From contig JBOIEQ010000103.1 of the NCBI GenBank assembly GCA_050741255.1, positions 1-15,663 on the forward strand: 15,663 bases of DNA, in the 5' to 3' direction. Position numbers and translations under genes: made by a program. The DNA is from CAZXNF01 sp050741255 (GTDB lineage Bacteria > Pseudomonadota > Gammaproteobacteria > Burkholderiales > SG8-41). Under the pieces are notes generated by a model. The model did no database searches, was not told where the DNA came from, and worked only from the letters and a program-made list of their open reading frames with translations. The stretch's first letter is position 1, and every line of letters begins with the position of its first letter. Below, piece after piece: positions 1-6,053 of this stretch.

Positions 1-96
1 TTCGAATACATGGAGGTGTTCTACAACCGTCAGCGGCGGCACTCGACGATCCATTACGAGACCCCGCTGGCATTCGAAGCCGCAAACAACCCCTGA
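1..96 (+). CDS. IS3-family transposase (OrfB), C-terminal fragment
   Basis: The frame is open from the window edge and ends at TGA 94-96, giving 31 codons. The residues VFYNRQRRHST followed by a Pro-Leu-Ala-Phe-Glu stretch are typical of the last part of the IS3-family DDE transposase, just after its catalytic glutamate. The OrfB of these elements joins strands at the IS ends during copy-out/paste-in transposition. Only the tail is visible, so it is not possible to say whether the element is intact to the left. The stop codon is followed almost immediately by a sequence with the look of the element's right terminal repeat, the normal IS3 arrangement. Family assignment is confident; subgroup is not. 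Confidence 0.85.
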   Translation, partial: FEYMEVFYNRQRRHSTIHYETPLAFEAANNP

Positions 97-101
97 TTCG
101 G

Positions 102-127
102 GTGTCCACCATTCGTGGGTAAGTTCA
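102..127 (+). mobile_element. Right terminal inverted repeat of the IS3-family element (predicted)
   Basis: Read on the minus strand this segment begins TGAACTTACCCACG and runs into GGTGGACAC. That is the style of an IS3-family end, with a terminal TG and a GTGGACA-like inner block. It begins 5 bp after the transposase stop codon. The left partner is outside the window, so the exact boundary (placed at 127) and any 3-4 bp target duplication cannot be confirmed. Confidence 0.6.
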
Positions 128-150
128 CTCCGACTCCATTTATTCTGAAG

Positions 151-554
151 TTAGAAGGCATTCGGCCAGGCCGGCGAAGCACCCCCAAGATTCAGCGATG
201 AAGGTCATCTACAAGGTCACTTACCCAAACGGGAAGATTTACGTCGGTAAGGACACTACCGACACCCTCAACTACTACGGCAGCGCAGATTCGAAGCTCA
301 TCGAAAAAGACTTTCCTCGGGAACAGTGGCAGCGGTTCACGATCACCAAGGAAATCCTCTGGGAGTCAGAGCAAGCATCGGACGCTGAGGTTAGCCGGAA
401 AGAAGTTGAATTCATCGCTTCACTAAGGTCGAATGACCCCTCGGTCGGGTACAACCAATGGCCACGCTTCAAGAGTTAGCAAATAGCTTCTAACCAGCCG
501 CTTCACACCGACGCTTTCGGCGCTACCGTGCCTCGGCGCGGGTGAGCGCCGGCG
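151..554 (+). mobile_element. Putative single integron gene cassette carrying a GIY-YIG gene
   Basis: The segment starts after a G150|T151 junction reading GTTAGAAG and ends at G554|T555 in a GCG|TT context. It contains one short leader (47 nt), one plus-strand gene (198-479) and then an attC-like site. The decisive observation is that the left end GTTAGAAG (150-157) is the exact reverse complement of CTTCTAAC (487-494), the outer arm of the attC-like site. This is expected because a cassette's two ends form one attC in the circular form. Gene orientation, length of about 0.4 kb and lack of a large upstream region match known cassettes. GC content is visibly lower than in the rest of the window. 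The base after the right junction continues TTCCAC rather than TTAG, so the cassette sits next to ordinary chromosomal sequence, not a second cassette. No integrase gene or complete attI is visible. The cassette may have inserted at a secondary GTT site, or be the remnant of an array cut by the adjacent IS. Confidence 0.7.
198..479 (+). CDS. Small GIY-YIG-domain protein (putative nuclease), cassette cargo
   Basis: This 93-aa protein opens with a GIY-YIG-like fold signature: IYKVTYPNGKIYVGK at residues 4-18 corresponds to the GIY and YIG strands, followed by YYGS at 26-29. A glutamate-rich helix (RKEVEFIA, about residues 67-74) could supply the metal-binding Glu, and the C-terminal GYNQ resembles the GYN tail of stand-alone phage and mobile-element GIY-YIG proteins. 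The family cuts DNA, but many short members are uncharacterised. I do not see the arginine that usually follows the YIG strand in active homing-type enzymes, so activity is uncertain. There is no clear Shine-Dalgarno sequence before the ATG; the start is chosen because the GIY motif begins immediately after it. Base composition is less GC-rich than all neighbours, consistent with transfer. The gene lies alone within the putative integron cassette and would depend on an upstream promoter. Confidence 0.75.
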   Translation: MKVIYKVTYPNGKIYVGKDTTDTLNYYGSADSKLIEKDFPREQWQRFTITKEILWESEQASDAEVSRKEVEFIASLRSNDPSVGYNQWPRFKS

Positions 555-560
555 TTCCAC
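487..560 (+). other. attC-like recombination site (59-be) of the cassette
   Basis: The outer arm R'' is CTTCTAAC (487-494). After a 6-nt spacer comes an inner arm TCAC-a-CCG-a-CGC (503-514), which pairs perfectly with GCG-CGG-GTGA (536-545), leaving two single unpaired A bases on one side. Extrahelical bases on one arm are the hallmark used by integron integrases to choose the attC strand. The segment between (515-535) is the variable terminal loop. After a further spacer comes GCGTT (553-556... G554|T555 crossover). In the integrated form the R' partner reads GTTCCA instead of GTTAGA, but the true partner GTTAGAAG is at the cassette's left end. The seventh core base deviates from the textbook RYYYAAC/GTTRRRY consensus on both sides in a compensating way. 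Confidence 0.65.
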
Positions 561-590
561 TGCATCCCGCCATATCCACCGGAGCCCCAT

Positions 591-797
591 ATGAACGAAG
601 AAACCTTCAACCAGAGCCTCCGCCAGTTCCTGAAAAGCGTCGGCGTGCGCTCGCAGCTCGACATCGAGAAGGCGGTGACGGCCGCGATCGCCGCCGGCCA
701 GCTGAAGGGCAACGAAACGCTGCCGGCGAGCGCGCGGATCACCGTGGCCGGGATCGCGCTCGACGTGACGATCGAAGGAACGCTGAAGCTCGAGTGA
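591..797 (+). CDS. DUF6494-like small protein
   Basis: A 68-aa soluble protein starting MNEETFNQSLRQFLKSVG, with an internal KLKGNETLP-like stretch (residues 38-46, here QLKGNETLP) and a C-terminal beta-rich part ending GTLKLE. This matches my memory of the DUF6494 family, short proteins of unknown function common in Proteobacteria. The start at 591 is supported by GGAG at 581-584, six bases upstream. The N-terminal half is predicted helical and the C-terminal half alternates hydrophobic residues as in strands. It stands 37 bp after the right end of the cassette and converges on orn; its stop codon TGA (795-797) is also the first three bases of a large heptamer-repeat hairpin. No function can be assigned. 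Confidence 0.75.
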   Translation: MNEETFNQSLRQFLKSVGVRSQLDIEKAVTAAIAAGQLKGNETLPASARITVAGIALDVTIEGTLKLE

Positions 798-889
798 GGC
801 GTAAGGCGATAGGCGCGAGGCGCGAGGCGAAAAACCGGCGCCTGGCGCAGCGAGCCTTTACGCCTCACGCCTATCGCCTCCCGCCTCAC
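794..889. repeat. Heptamer-array hairpin between two convergent genes (element A)
   Basis: The left arm is five consecutive 7-mers of the form NNAGGCG (795-829); the right arm is four 7-mers CGCCTNN (861-888). Arms 794-822 and 861-889 pair at 26 of 29 positions. The 31-nt loop (830-860) contains, in order, AAACC, GCGC, GCGC and GCCTTT. The element fills the whole space between the DUF6494 stop and the orn stop and could act as a two-way transcription stop, although neither side has a long T tract. It shares its architecture and loop blocks with 7648-7747. Confidence 0.85.
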
Positions 890-1434
890 TAGATTTTAAG
901 GAAGTGCTCGCGGTAATACTTCAGCTCCGCGATCGACTCGTGGATGTCGGCCAGCGCCTCGTGCTTCCCGTGCTTGGTCAGGCCCGCCAGGATCGCCGGC
1001 TTCCAGCGCCGCGCCAGTTCCTTCAGCGTGGACACATCCAGGTTGCGGTAGTGGAAGTAGGCTTCCAGCTTCGGCAGGTAGGGCAGCATGAAGCGGCGGT
1101 CCTGGTGGACCGAGTTGCCGCACATGGGTGAGGTCTTCGCGGGCACCAGGGGTTTGAGGAATTCGATCAGCCGGTCCTCGGCTTCCGCCTCCGTCAACGT
1201 GGAGGCCTTCACCTTGTCGATCAGACCGCTCTTGCCGTGCGTGCCCTTGTTCCAGGCATCCATCGCGTCGAGCACGCTGTCGGGCTGGTGGATGACGAGC
1301 ACCGGCCCTTCCGCGACGACGTTCAGGGCCGAGTCGGTGACGACGACCGCGATCTCGATCACGCGTTCGCGCTCGGGCTCTAGCCCGGTCATTTCCATGT
1401 CCACCCAGATCAATGCGTTCTGGTCTTGTGCCAT
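889..1434 (-). CDS. orn: Oligoribonuclease
   Basis: A 181-aa protein, the same length as E. coli Orn. It is a 3'-5' exoribonuclease of the DEDDh family that finishes RNA decay by degrading 2-5 nt oligoribonucleotides (and pGpG in c-di-GMP turnover) in the cytoplasm. The catalytic residues are visible: D12 and E14 in WVDMEMTGL, D112 in HQDRRFMLPYLP, and H158 and D163 in HGKHEALADIHESI. The start is ATG 1432-1434, placing MAQDQNALIWVDMEMTGL at the N-terminus as in homologues; a weak AAAGGA precedes it, only two bases from the ATG. The open frame extends far upstream without a stop but that extension has no Orn homology. It is divergent from the M48 protease gene (105-bp gap), and its stop codon touches the right arm of hairpin element A. 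Confidence 0.97.
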   Translation of the reverse strand: MAQDQNALIWVDMEMTGLEPERERVIEIAVVVTDSALNVVAEGPVLVIHQPDSVLDAMDAWNKGTHGKSGLIDKVKASTLTEAEAEDRLIEFLKPLVPAKTSPMCGNSVHQDRRFMLPYLPKLEAYFHYRNLDVSTLKELARRWKPAILAGLTKHGKHEALADIHESIAELKYYREHFLKI

Positions 1435-1437
1435 AAT

Positions 1438-1472
1438 CCTTTGCGTCCTCTGTTCCTTGGTCTTTGATTCTT
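1438..1472 (-). repeat. Heptamer-periodic array in the orn leader
   Basis: On the minus strand this reads as consecutive 7-mers AAGAATC, AAAGACC, AAGGAAC, AGAGGAC and GCAAAGG, ending directly before the orn start. All are purine-rich with the same 7-nt phase. The last unit supplies the only Shine-Dalgarno-like bases for orn. No matching inverted arm is present, so it would not form a hairpin on its own. Confidence 0.55.
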
Positions 1473-1539
1473 CGGCGCATTTTCGCATAGAACGCAGCCC
1501 CGCCCCGTCGTCCGTCATTACCTGCCCGCCGCTTTCCCA

Positions 1540-2781
1540 ATGCCCCCCTTCGCCCTCCTTTTCCTCGCCGCACTCGCCGCTACGACGCTGCTCCGGCTCG
1601 CGCTCGCCGAGCGCCACGCGCGTTACGTGGCCGCGCGCCGCGACCGCGTGCCGGAGGCGTTCGCTGCCGACATTCCGCTGGACGCCCACCAGAAAGCGGC
1701 CGACTACACGATCGCGCGCACGCGCTTCGGCATGCTGGTCGTGCTGGTGAACGTGCTGCTCGTGCTGTGGCTGACCTTCGGCGGACTGCTCCAGGACTAC
1801 GCCGACTTCACCCGCGGGCTCGACCAGCCGCTCGTGCGCGGCCTCGCGCTGCTGGGCCTCGTCGGGATCACCATGACGCTCGTCGAACTGCCGCTCGACG
1901 CCTGGCGCACCTTCGTGATCGAGGCGCGCTTCGGCTTCAACCGCACGACGCCCAAAGTGTTTACGGTCGACGCGGCCAAGCAACTGGTGCTGGCCGTCGC
2001 GCTCGGCCTGCCGCTCGCGGCCATCGTGCTGTGGCTGATGGACGCGGCCGGACAATGGTGGTGGCTCTACGCGTGGGGCGTGTGGGTCGCCTTCAACCTG
2101 GTGCTGCTCGCGGTATTTCCGACCTGGATCGCGCCGCTGTTCAACAAATTCTCGCCGCTCACCGACGACGCCATGAAGGCACGCATCGAGCAGCTGCTCA
2201 AGCGCTGCGGCTTCGAGGTCGCCGGCTTCCAGGTGATGGACGGCTCGAAGCGCTCCAGCCACGGCAACGCCTACTTCACCGGCTTCGGCCGCACCAAGCG
2301 CATCGTGTTCTTCGACACGCTGCTCGAGCGCCTGACGCCGGTGGAAGTCGAGGCGGTGCTCGCGCACGAGCTGGGGCACTACCGGCTGCACCACGTCATC
2401 AAGCGCATCGTGTGGATTTTCGGCAGCAGCCTCGCCTTCCTGTGGACGCTTGGGCAACTGAAGGACGCGGACTGGTTCTACACGGGGCTCGGCATCACGA
2501 CCCCCTCGACCGCCACCGCGCTCATCCTGTTCTTCCTCGTGGTGCCCGTGTTCACCTTCCTGTTCTCGCCGCTGGCCGCTGCCTACTCGCGCAAGCACGA
2601 GTTCGAGGCCGACCAGTACGCCGCCGTCCACGCGAACGCCGGCGACCTCGTCTCCGCGCTGGTCAAGCTGTACAAGGACAACGCCTCGACGCTGACGCCG
2701 GACCCGCTGCATTCGGCGTTCTACGACTCCCATCCGCCGGCGTCGCTGCGCATCGCGCGCCTGCGCGCCGCGGCGGCCTGA
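1540..2781 (+). CDS. M48 family zinc metalloprotease (Ste24/CAAX protease-like)
   Basis: A 413-aa multi-span inner-membrane protease. The N-terminal half has hydrophobic segments near residues 3-22, 63-82, 100-117, 147-167 and 174-194. The zinc site is clear: HELGH at 276-280 gives two histidines and the catalytic glutamate, and EFEAD at 354-358 provides the third ligand. DGSKRSSHGNAYFTGFG (234-250) is the conserved substrate-loop motif of the M48A (Ste24) subfamily, and SHPP near 397-400 is the usual C-terminal motif. In eukaryotes Ste24 processes prenylated proteins; bacterial members are thought to work in membrane protein quality control, their substrates being mostly unknown. The ATG at 1540 gives the expected N-terminal membrane segment, but no good ribosome binding site is visible. 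It heads a plus-strand run with phhB and rsgA. Confidence 0.95.
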   Translation: MPPFALLFLAALAATTLLRLALAERHARYVAARRDRVPEAFAADIPLDAHQKAADYTIARTRFGMLVVLVNVLLVLWLTFGGLLQDYADFTRGLDQPLVRGLALLGLVGITMTLVELPLDAWRTFVIEARFGFNRTTPKVFTVDAAKQLVLAVALGLPLAAIVLWLMDAAGQWWWLYAWGVWVAFNLVLLAVFPTWIAPLFNKFSPLTDDAMKARIEQLLKRCGFEVAGFQVMDGSKRSSHGNAYFTGFGRTKRIVFFDTLLERLTPVEVEAVLAHELGHYRLHHVIKRIVWIFGSSLAFLWTLGQLKDADWFYTGLGITTPSTATALILFFLVVPVFTFLFSPLAAAYSRKHEFEADQYAAVHANAGDLVSALVKLYKDNASTLTPDPLHSAFYDSHPPASLRIARLRAAAA

Positions 2782-2793
2782 GACGTTTTGCCC

Positions 2794-2817
2794 TGAATCC
2801 CGATTCCTGAATCCCGG
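2794..2817 (+). repeat. Short heptamer half-array before phhB
   Basis: Three consecutive 7-mers TGAATCC, CGATTCC, TGAATCC are followed by CGG. They resemble the right arm of the hairpin at 7717-7747, which also ends AATCCCGG. The terminal GG merges into the GGAG (2816-2819) that serves as the phhB ribosome binding site. No left arm is visible. Confidence 0.5.
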
Positions 2818-2824
2818 AGCGCCC

Positions 2825-3160
2825 ATGACCGTCTGCGAACTCACCACGAAGAAATGCAAACCCTGCGAAGGCGGCGTGCCGCCGCTCGCGCCCGCCGAAG
2901 TCGAGCGCATGCTGAAGCAGCTTCCGGGCTGGGTGCTCGACGGCGGCATGATCGTCAAGACCTACGCGTTCAAGGATTACCACCACACGATGGCGTTCGT
3001 GAATGCGACGGCCTGGATCTCGCACCGCGAGGACCACCACCCCGACATCCTGGTCGGCTACAACAAGTGCCGCGTCGGCTACATCACCCACGCGATCAAG
3101 GGACTGTCCGAGAACGATTTCATCTGCGCGGCGAAGCTGGACCGACTGCTGGATCTCTGA
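2825..3160 (+). CDS. phhB: 4a-hydroxytetrahydrobiopterin dehydratase (pterin-4a-carbinolamine dehydratase)
   Basis: A 111-aa cytoplasmic enzyme that dehydrates 4a-hydroxytetrahydrobiopterin, recycling the cofactor of phenylalanine hydroxylase. The family signature HREDHHPD lies at residues 67-74, with a further conserved histidine at 89 in VGYITHAIKGLSENDF, and LPGW at 33-36 begins the core fold. Length is normal. The start is set by GGAG five bases upstream of the ATG. No phenylalanine hydroxylase gene is in the window; in many Proteobacteria this gene stands apart from it, and a separate role in pterin salvage is possible. It sits 43 bp after the M48 protease gene and 13 bp before rsgA on the same strand, so the three are probably cotranscribed. 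Confidence 0.95.
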   Translation: MTVCELTTKKCKPCEGGVPPLAPAEVERMLKQLPGWVLDGGMIVKTYAFKDYHHTMAFVNATAWISHREDHHPDILVGYNKCRVGYITHAIKGLSENDFICAAKLDRLLDL

Positions 3161-3173
3161 AGTCCCCCGCGCC

Positions 3174-4091
3174 GTGGCCGATGCAACCGTAGAAGGCCGC
3201 GTCATCGCCAGCTTCGGCCGACGCTATACCGTCGAGCCGGAAGGCGGTGCCCCGCTGGATTGCGTGTCGCGCGGCAAACGCCTTGATGCCGCATGCGGTG
3301 ATCTCGTCCGCGTGACCCCGCTCGGCGCGGCGGAAGGCGTCATCGAAAGCATCGTCCCGCGCGCGTCGCTCCTCTACCGTTCCGTCGCGCACAAGCAGAA
3401 ACTGATCGCCGCCAACGTCAACCAGGTCGTGCTGGTCACCGCGCCCGTGCCGGCGATCGACACCGAACTGCTGGACCGCTGCCTGGTCGCCGCCGAAAGC
3501 CAGGGCATCGGCATCGTGCTGGTGCTGAACAAGACGGACCTGCCGGAGATCGACGCGGCGCGCGAACGGCTCGCGCCCTACCGTACCCTCGGCTACCCGC
3601 TCCTGGAACTGTCCGCCACCAACGATGTAAAGCCGCTCGCGCCGCTGCTGGCGGGACGGGTGTCGGTGCTGGTCGGCCAATCGGGCATGGGCAAATCCAC
3701 ACTGCTGAACGGCGTGCTGCCGGACGCGCAGGCGCGCACGGCCGAAGTGTCGGTGGCGCTGGCCGCGGGCCGCCACACCACGACGCATACCCGCTGGTAC
3801 AAGCTCGACGCGGCGAGGGGCGGCGGCGCCATCGTCGATTCGCCCGGACTGCAGGAATTCGGCCTGCATCACCTGGAGCCGGCCGACATCGCGGCGGCCT
3901 ACGTGGAGTTCCGGCCCTTCCTCGGCCAGTGCCGTTTCAGCAACTGCCAGCACCTGCACGAGCCGGGCTGCGCCGTGGTGGACGCCGTGGAGCGCGGCGA
4001 CATCGCCTACCCGCGCTATGCGTCCTACGACGCGTTGATGGCGGAGTTCGCGCGGGCACCGCCAAAATACGAACAGGGCAAGCGGCGCTGA
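3174..4091 (+). CDS. rsgA: Ribosome small subunit-dependent GTPase A
   Basis: A 305-aa circularly permuted GTPase (YjeQ/RsgA) that acts in late maturation of the 30S subunit, helping release of assembly factors. The order is an N-terminal OB-fold (about 1-70), then G4 NKTD at 119-122, the P-loop GQSGMGKST at 168-176 and G3 DSPG at 222-225; G4 before G1 is the permutation diagnostic for the family. A C-terminal zinc knuckle is seen as C253, C258, H260 and C266. The GTG at 3174 is chosen because the following residues (ADATVEGRVIASFGRRYTV) match the start of the OB-fold and no ATG lies nearby; it is 13 bp after the phhB stop, suggesting translational coupling, as the Shine-Dalgarno sequence is poor. 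The gene ends 4 bp from the convergent unknown gene. Confidence 0.96.
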   Translation: MADATVEGRVIASFGRRYTVEPEGGAPLDCVSRGKRLDAACGDLVRVTPLGAAEGVIESIVPRASLLYRSVAHKQKLIAANVNQVVLVTAPVPAIDTELLDRCLVAAESQGIGIVLVLNKTDLPEIDAARERLAPYRTLGYPLLELSATNDVKPLAPLLAGRVSVLVGQSGMGKSTLLNGVLPDAQARTAEVSVALAAGRHTTTHTRWYKLDAARGGGAIVDSPGLQEFGLHHLEPADIAAAYVEFRPFLGQCRFSNCQHLHEPGCAVVDAVERGDIAYPRYASYDALMAEFARAPPKYEQGKRR

Positions 4092-4095
4092 GCCA

Positions 4096-4374
4096 CTAGC
4101 CGGGGCGCCGGCATTGCTGAATCGCCACGTACGCCTGCTCCGCGATGGCGTCGTCCGTGAGGCAGGCAATGGCCGCCCGGAAATCGGCCGGCGCTTCCTG
4201 CACGATCAGTTCGTTCACCCACCCCTGCACGTAATCCCGGCGCTCCGCGTCCGGCATCGACAGCAACCGTTCCAGCGCCGCGCGCGTCTTGGCGTCGTCG
4301 CAGGCCGCCAGCAGCAGATCGATGAAGCCCTCGATCTCGCCGACCGAGCGCGGCGGCGTTTTGGTCTTATCCAT
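4096..4374 (-). CDS. Hypothetical protein, 92 aa
   Basis: I do not recognise this protein. It is small, charged and predicted mostly helical, with no membrane segment or signal peptide. The start ATG (4372-4374) is well supported by GGAGGAG on the minus strand (complement of 4382-4388), seven bases upstream, which favours it over an in-frame start nine codons earlier. That strong site, and codon use like the neighbours, argue for a real gene. It is wedged between rsgA (convergent, 4-bp gap) and the DUF3592 gene (divergent, 35-bp gap), so its promoter must overlap the start of the latter. Confidence 0.75.
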   Translation of the reverse strand: MDKTKTPPRSVGEIEGFIDLLLAACDDAKTRAALERLLSMPDAERRDYVQGWVNELIVQEAPADFRAAIACLTDDAIAEQAYVAIQQCRRPG

Positions 4375-4409
4375 TAATATTCTCCTCCGCGCTACTGACA
4401 ACTGACGCC

Positions 4410-5258
4410 GTGGACGACACCATCATAATCCAGTCCCTGCTGACGTTCTGGGGCGCTGTCTTTGCGGGACTCGCGATCGGCGGCCTGGTCGGCTGGCTGA
4501 AAAACTTCAACTGGGGCATCGCCTGCGGCTGCCTCATCATCGGCGCGGGCGGACTCGCGGGCGCCGCGTGGCTCGGCTGGCATCAATACCAGCTGATCGC
4601 CGGCACGCAGCAGGCGCAGGGCGTGCTGCTCGAGTTCGTGACCGTGGCGTCCACCGACGGCAAGGGCCGGAGCACCAGCTCGCGGGCACCCGTGGTGCGC
4701 TTCAAGGCCGCCGATGGGCGCACTTACCGCGTGCAGGGACTCGGCGGCAGCCAGGGACAGCACGAACCCGGCGATGCGGTACCGATCCGCTACCGCCCCG
4801 ACGATCCGCAGCAGGCGGTCATCGACGATTTCCAGAACCAGTGGGGCGGCGTCTGGGCGCTCGCGCTCTTCGGCCTCTTTCCCACGATGTTCGGTTCGTA
4901 TTTCCTGGGTCTGCAACTGCGGGAGACCCGGGAGCAACAGCCGACGACCGGCCGTAGCCGGACACCGCCGCCGGCGCGGACCTTCCGGCTGTCTCCGGAA
5001 CAACGCGCCTGGCGCCTGCAAAAACTGACCATCGTCGCGAACATCGTTTTTCTGTCGGGGTTTCTCGTCGCGATGTTCGCGCCGCTGGAACTGCTGAAGG
5101 CCCTGGGACTGGCCTTCTCGGTGATCGGCAGCGGGTGCCTCCTGCACTGCGTGGCGCAGGGCTACGCACCGGTGCCCGACTGGAGCAGCCGGGGAATCTT
5201 CCTCATCGTCGGGCTCGGCTTCCTGCTGTTCGGCTTCGGCGGCTGGATGATGGGCTGA
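4410..5258 (+). CDS. DUF3592 domain membrane protein
   Basis: A 282-aa integral membrane protein. Two N-terminal hydrophobic segments (about 10-30 and 36-57) are followed by a soluble beta-rich DUF3592 domain (about 65-140) with the typical pattern APVVRFKAADGRTY (93-106), then EPGDAVPIRYRPDDPQQA (119-136). After it come segments near 147-168, 207-224, 231-248 and 262-281, with a Pro/Arg-rich linker around 176-192. DUF3592 proteins have no established function; the domain resembles small envelope-associated beta modules. The GTG at 4410 is chosen as the first start giving the complete first membrane segment; no clear ribosome binding site precedes it, and two 7-mers ACTGACR (4394-4407) occupy that position. 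It is convergent, with a 13-bp gap, on the next gene. Confidence 0.85.
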   Translation: MDDTIIIQSLLTFWGAVFAGLAIGGLVGWLKNFNWGIACGCLIIGAGGLAGAAWLGWHQYQLIAGTQQAQGVLLEFVTVASTDGKGRSTSSRAPVVRFKAADGRTYRVQGLGGSQGQHEPGDAVPIRYRPDDPQQAVIDDFQNQWGGVWALALFGLFPTMFGSYFLGLQLRETREQQPTTGRSRTPPPARTFRLSPEQRAWRLQKLTIVANIVFLSGFLVAMFAPLELLKALGLAFSVIGSGCLLHCVAQGYAPVPDWSSRGIFLIVGLGFLLFGFGGWMMG

Positions 5259-5271
5259 GCGCCCACGGCCG

Positions 5272-6036
5272 CTACGCGCGCGTCGAACGCATGGCCGTTT
5301 TCACCAGCGCCCCGGCGCGGGCATAGATTTCCGCCGCCAGCGAACCCCTGGCCACCGACGCGGCCGAGGGCGCGCGCAGCATCTGCACGCTCTCTTGAGC
5401 GAGAGCGATCAGCATCGGTTTCGGCAACTGTTCCTTCAACAGTACCATGCCTTCGTAGAGTACCCCGGCGATGGCGGCTTTCGACGACAGCGTCGCCACC
5501 GCCAGCCCGCAGATCGTCACGGCGAGGTCGGGCGCCGACAAGCCGAGTGCCTCCGCGAGGATGTCCTTCAACTTGCGCGGCGCCGCACTGGGCAGCGGCC
5601 AGCAATCCGCGGTCTGCAGCAGCGCCGCGGCGCCGGTCGTGAGGAAGGGACTGGTGCCCTGCGCGCAGTCGGTCCGCGCCCGGTGCACCAGGCACGACAG
5701 CCGCACCCCGTCCTCGCCGGCGTCGATGGCGCCGCGCACGACCCCGCACAGGGACACCCGCCGGGGATGCATGCGGAGAATGCGCCGGTCGGACAGCTTG
5801 GCGCGGGCGCCGATCAGACCGGCCACCTCGCTGTCCATCGAGGCCTGGTTGACGGCCGTCACCAGAATGAACTTCCGGACCAGCCCGAGCGCCGCCGCCA
5901 CCTCCATCAGCCCGGGACGATGTGGCGCCAGGCGATCGAGGTCGAAGCTCGCGACCACCAGCCCGCCGCGGTCGTCCTCGGCGAGCCGGATCTTGTCGTT
6001 CATGCGCGCGTCAGCCGTGGAGACTGCGTTCAGCAC
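5272..6036 (-). CDS. Hypothetical protein, 254 aa
   Basis: I do not recognise a family. The protein is soluble-looking, with moderately hydrophobic stretches such as GLVRKFILVTAVNQ in the N-terminal third and an Ala/Leu-rich helical C-terminal half, several cysteines, and no signal peptide or convincing membrane span. The start is GTG 6034-6036 because AGGAGG lies eight bases upstream on the same strand; an alternative ATG at 6003 (MNDKIRLAEDDRGG) has no such site. It is the last gene of the minus-strand run and follows the CobD/CbiB-like gene, separated by a 39-bp tandem repeat array. A role linked to that membrane protein is possible but is only inferred from position. Confidence 0.75.
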   Translation of the reverse strand: MLNAVSTADARMNDKIRLAEDDRGGLVVASFDLDRLAPHRPGLMEVAAALGLVRKFILVTAVNQASMDSEVAGLIGARAKLSDRRILRMHPRRVSLCGVVRGAIDAGEDGVRLSCLVHRARTDCAQGTSPFLTTGAAALLQTADCWPLPSAAPRKLKDILAEALGLSAPDLAVTICGLAVATLSSKAAIAGVLYEGMVLLKEQLPKPMLIALAQESVQMLRAPSAASVARGSLAAEIYARAGALVKTAMRSTRA

Positions 6037-6044
6037 AAAGCCCG

Positions 6045-6050
6045 CCTCCT
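6045..6050 (-). promoter_or_regulatory. Strong ribosome binding site deciding a GTG start
   Basis: AGGAGG on the minus strand, a full match to the anti-Shine-Dalgarno core, lies eight bases before GTG 6034-6036. It begins three bases after the end of the 39-bp repeat array, so repeat copy number or structure could influence access to it. Confidence 0.8.
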
Positions 6051-6053
6051 TTT

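Noticed and set aside
591..889. DUF6494 gene as a second integron cassette
   Set aside because: No attC-like site follows it. The sequence after the first cassette begins TTCCAC instead of TTAG, and the gene's composition matches the chromosome.
1435..2958. Very long minus-strand open frame continuing upstream of orn
   Set aside because: It runs antisense through the M48 protease gene, which has full catalytic motifs on the plus strand. The frame is open only because of high GC at third positions, and Orn homology starts exactly at ATG 1434.
3436..3832. Minus-strand short open frames within rsgA
   Set aside because: They are antisense to the conserved GTPase motifs and have no ribosome binding sites or recognisable features.
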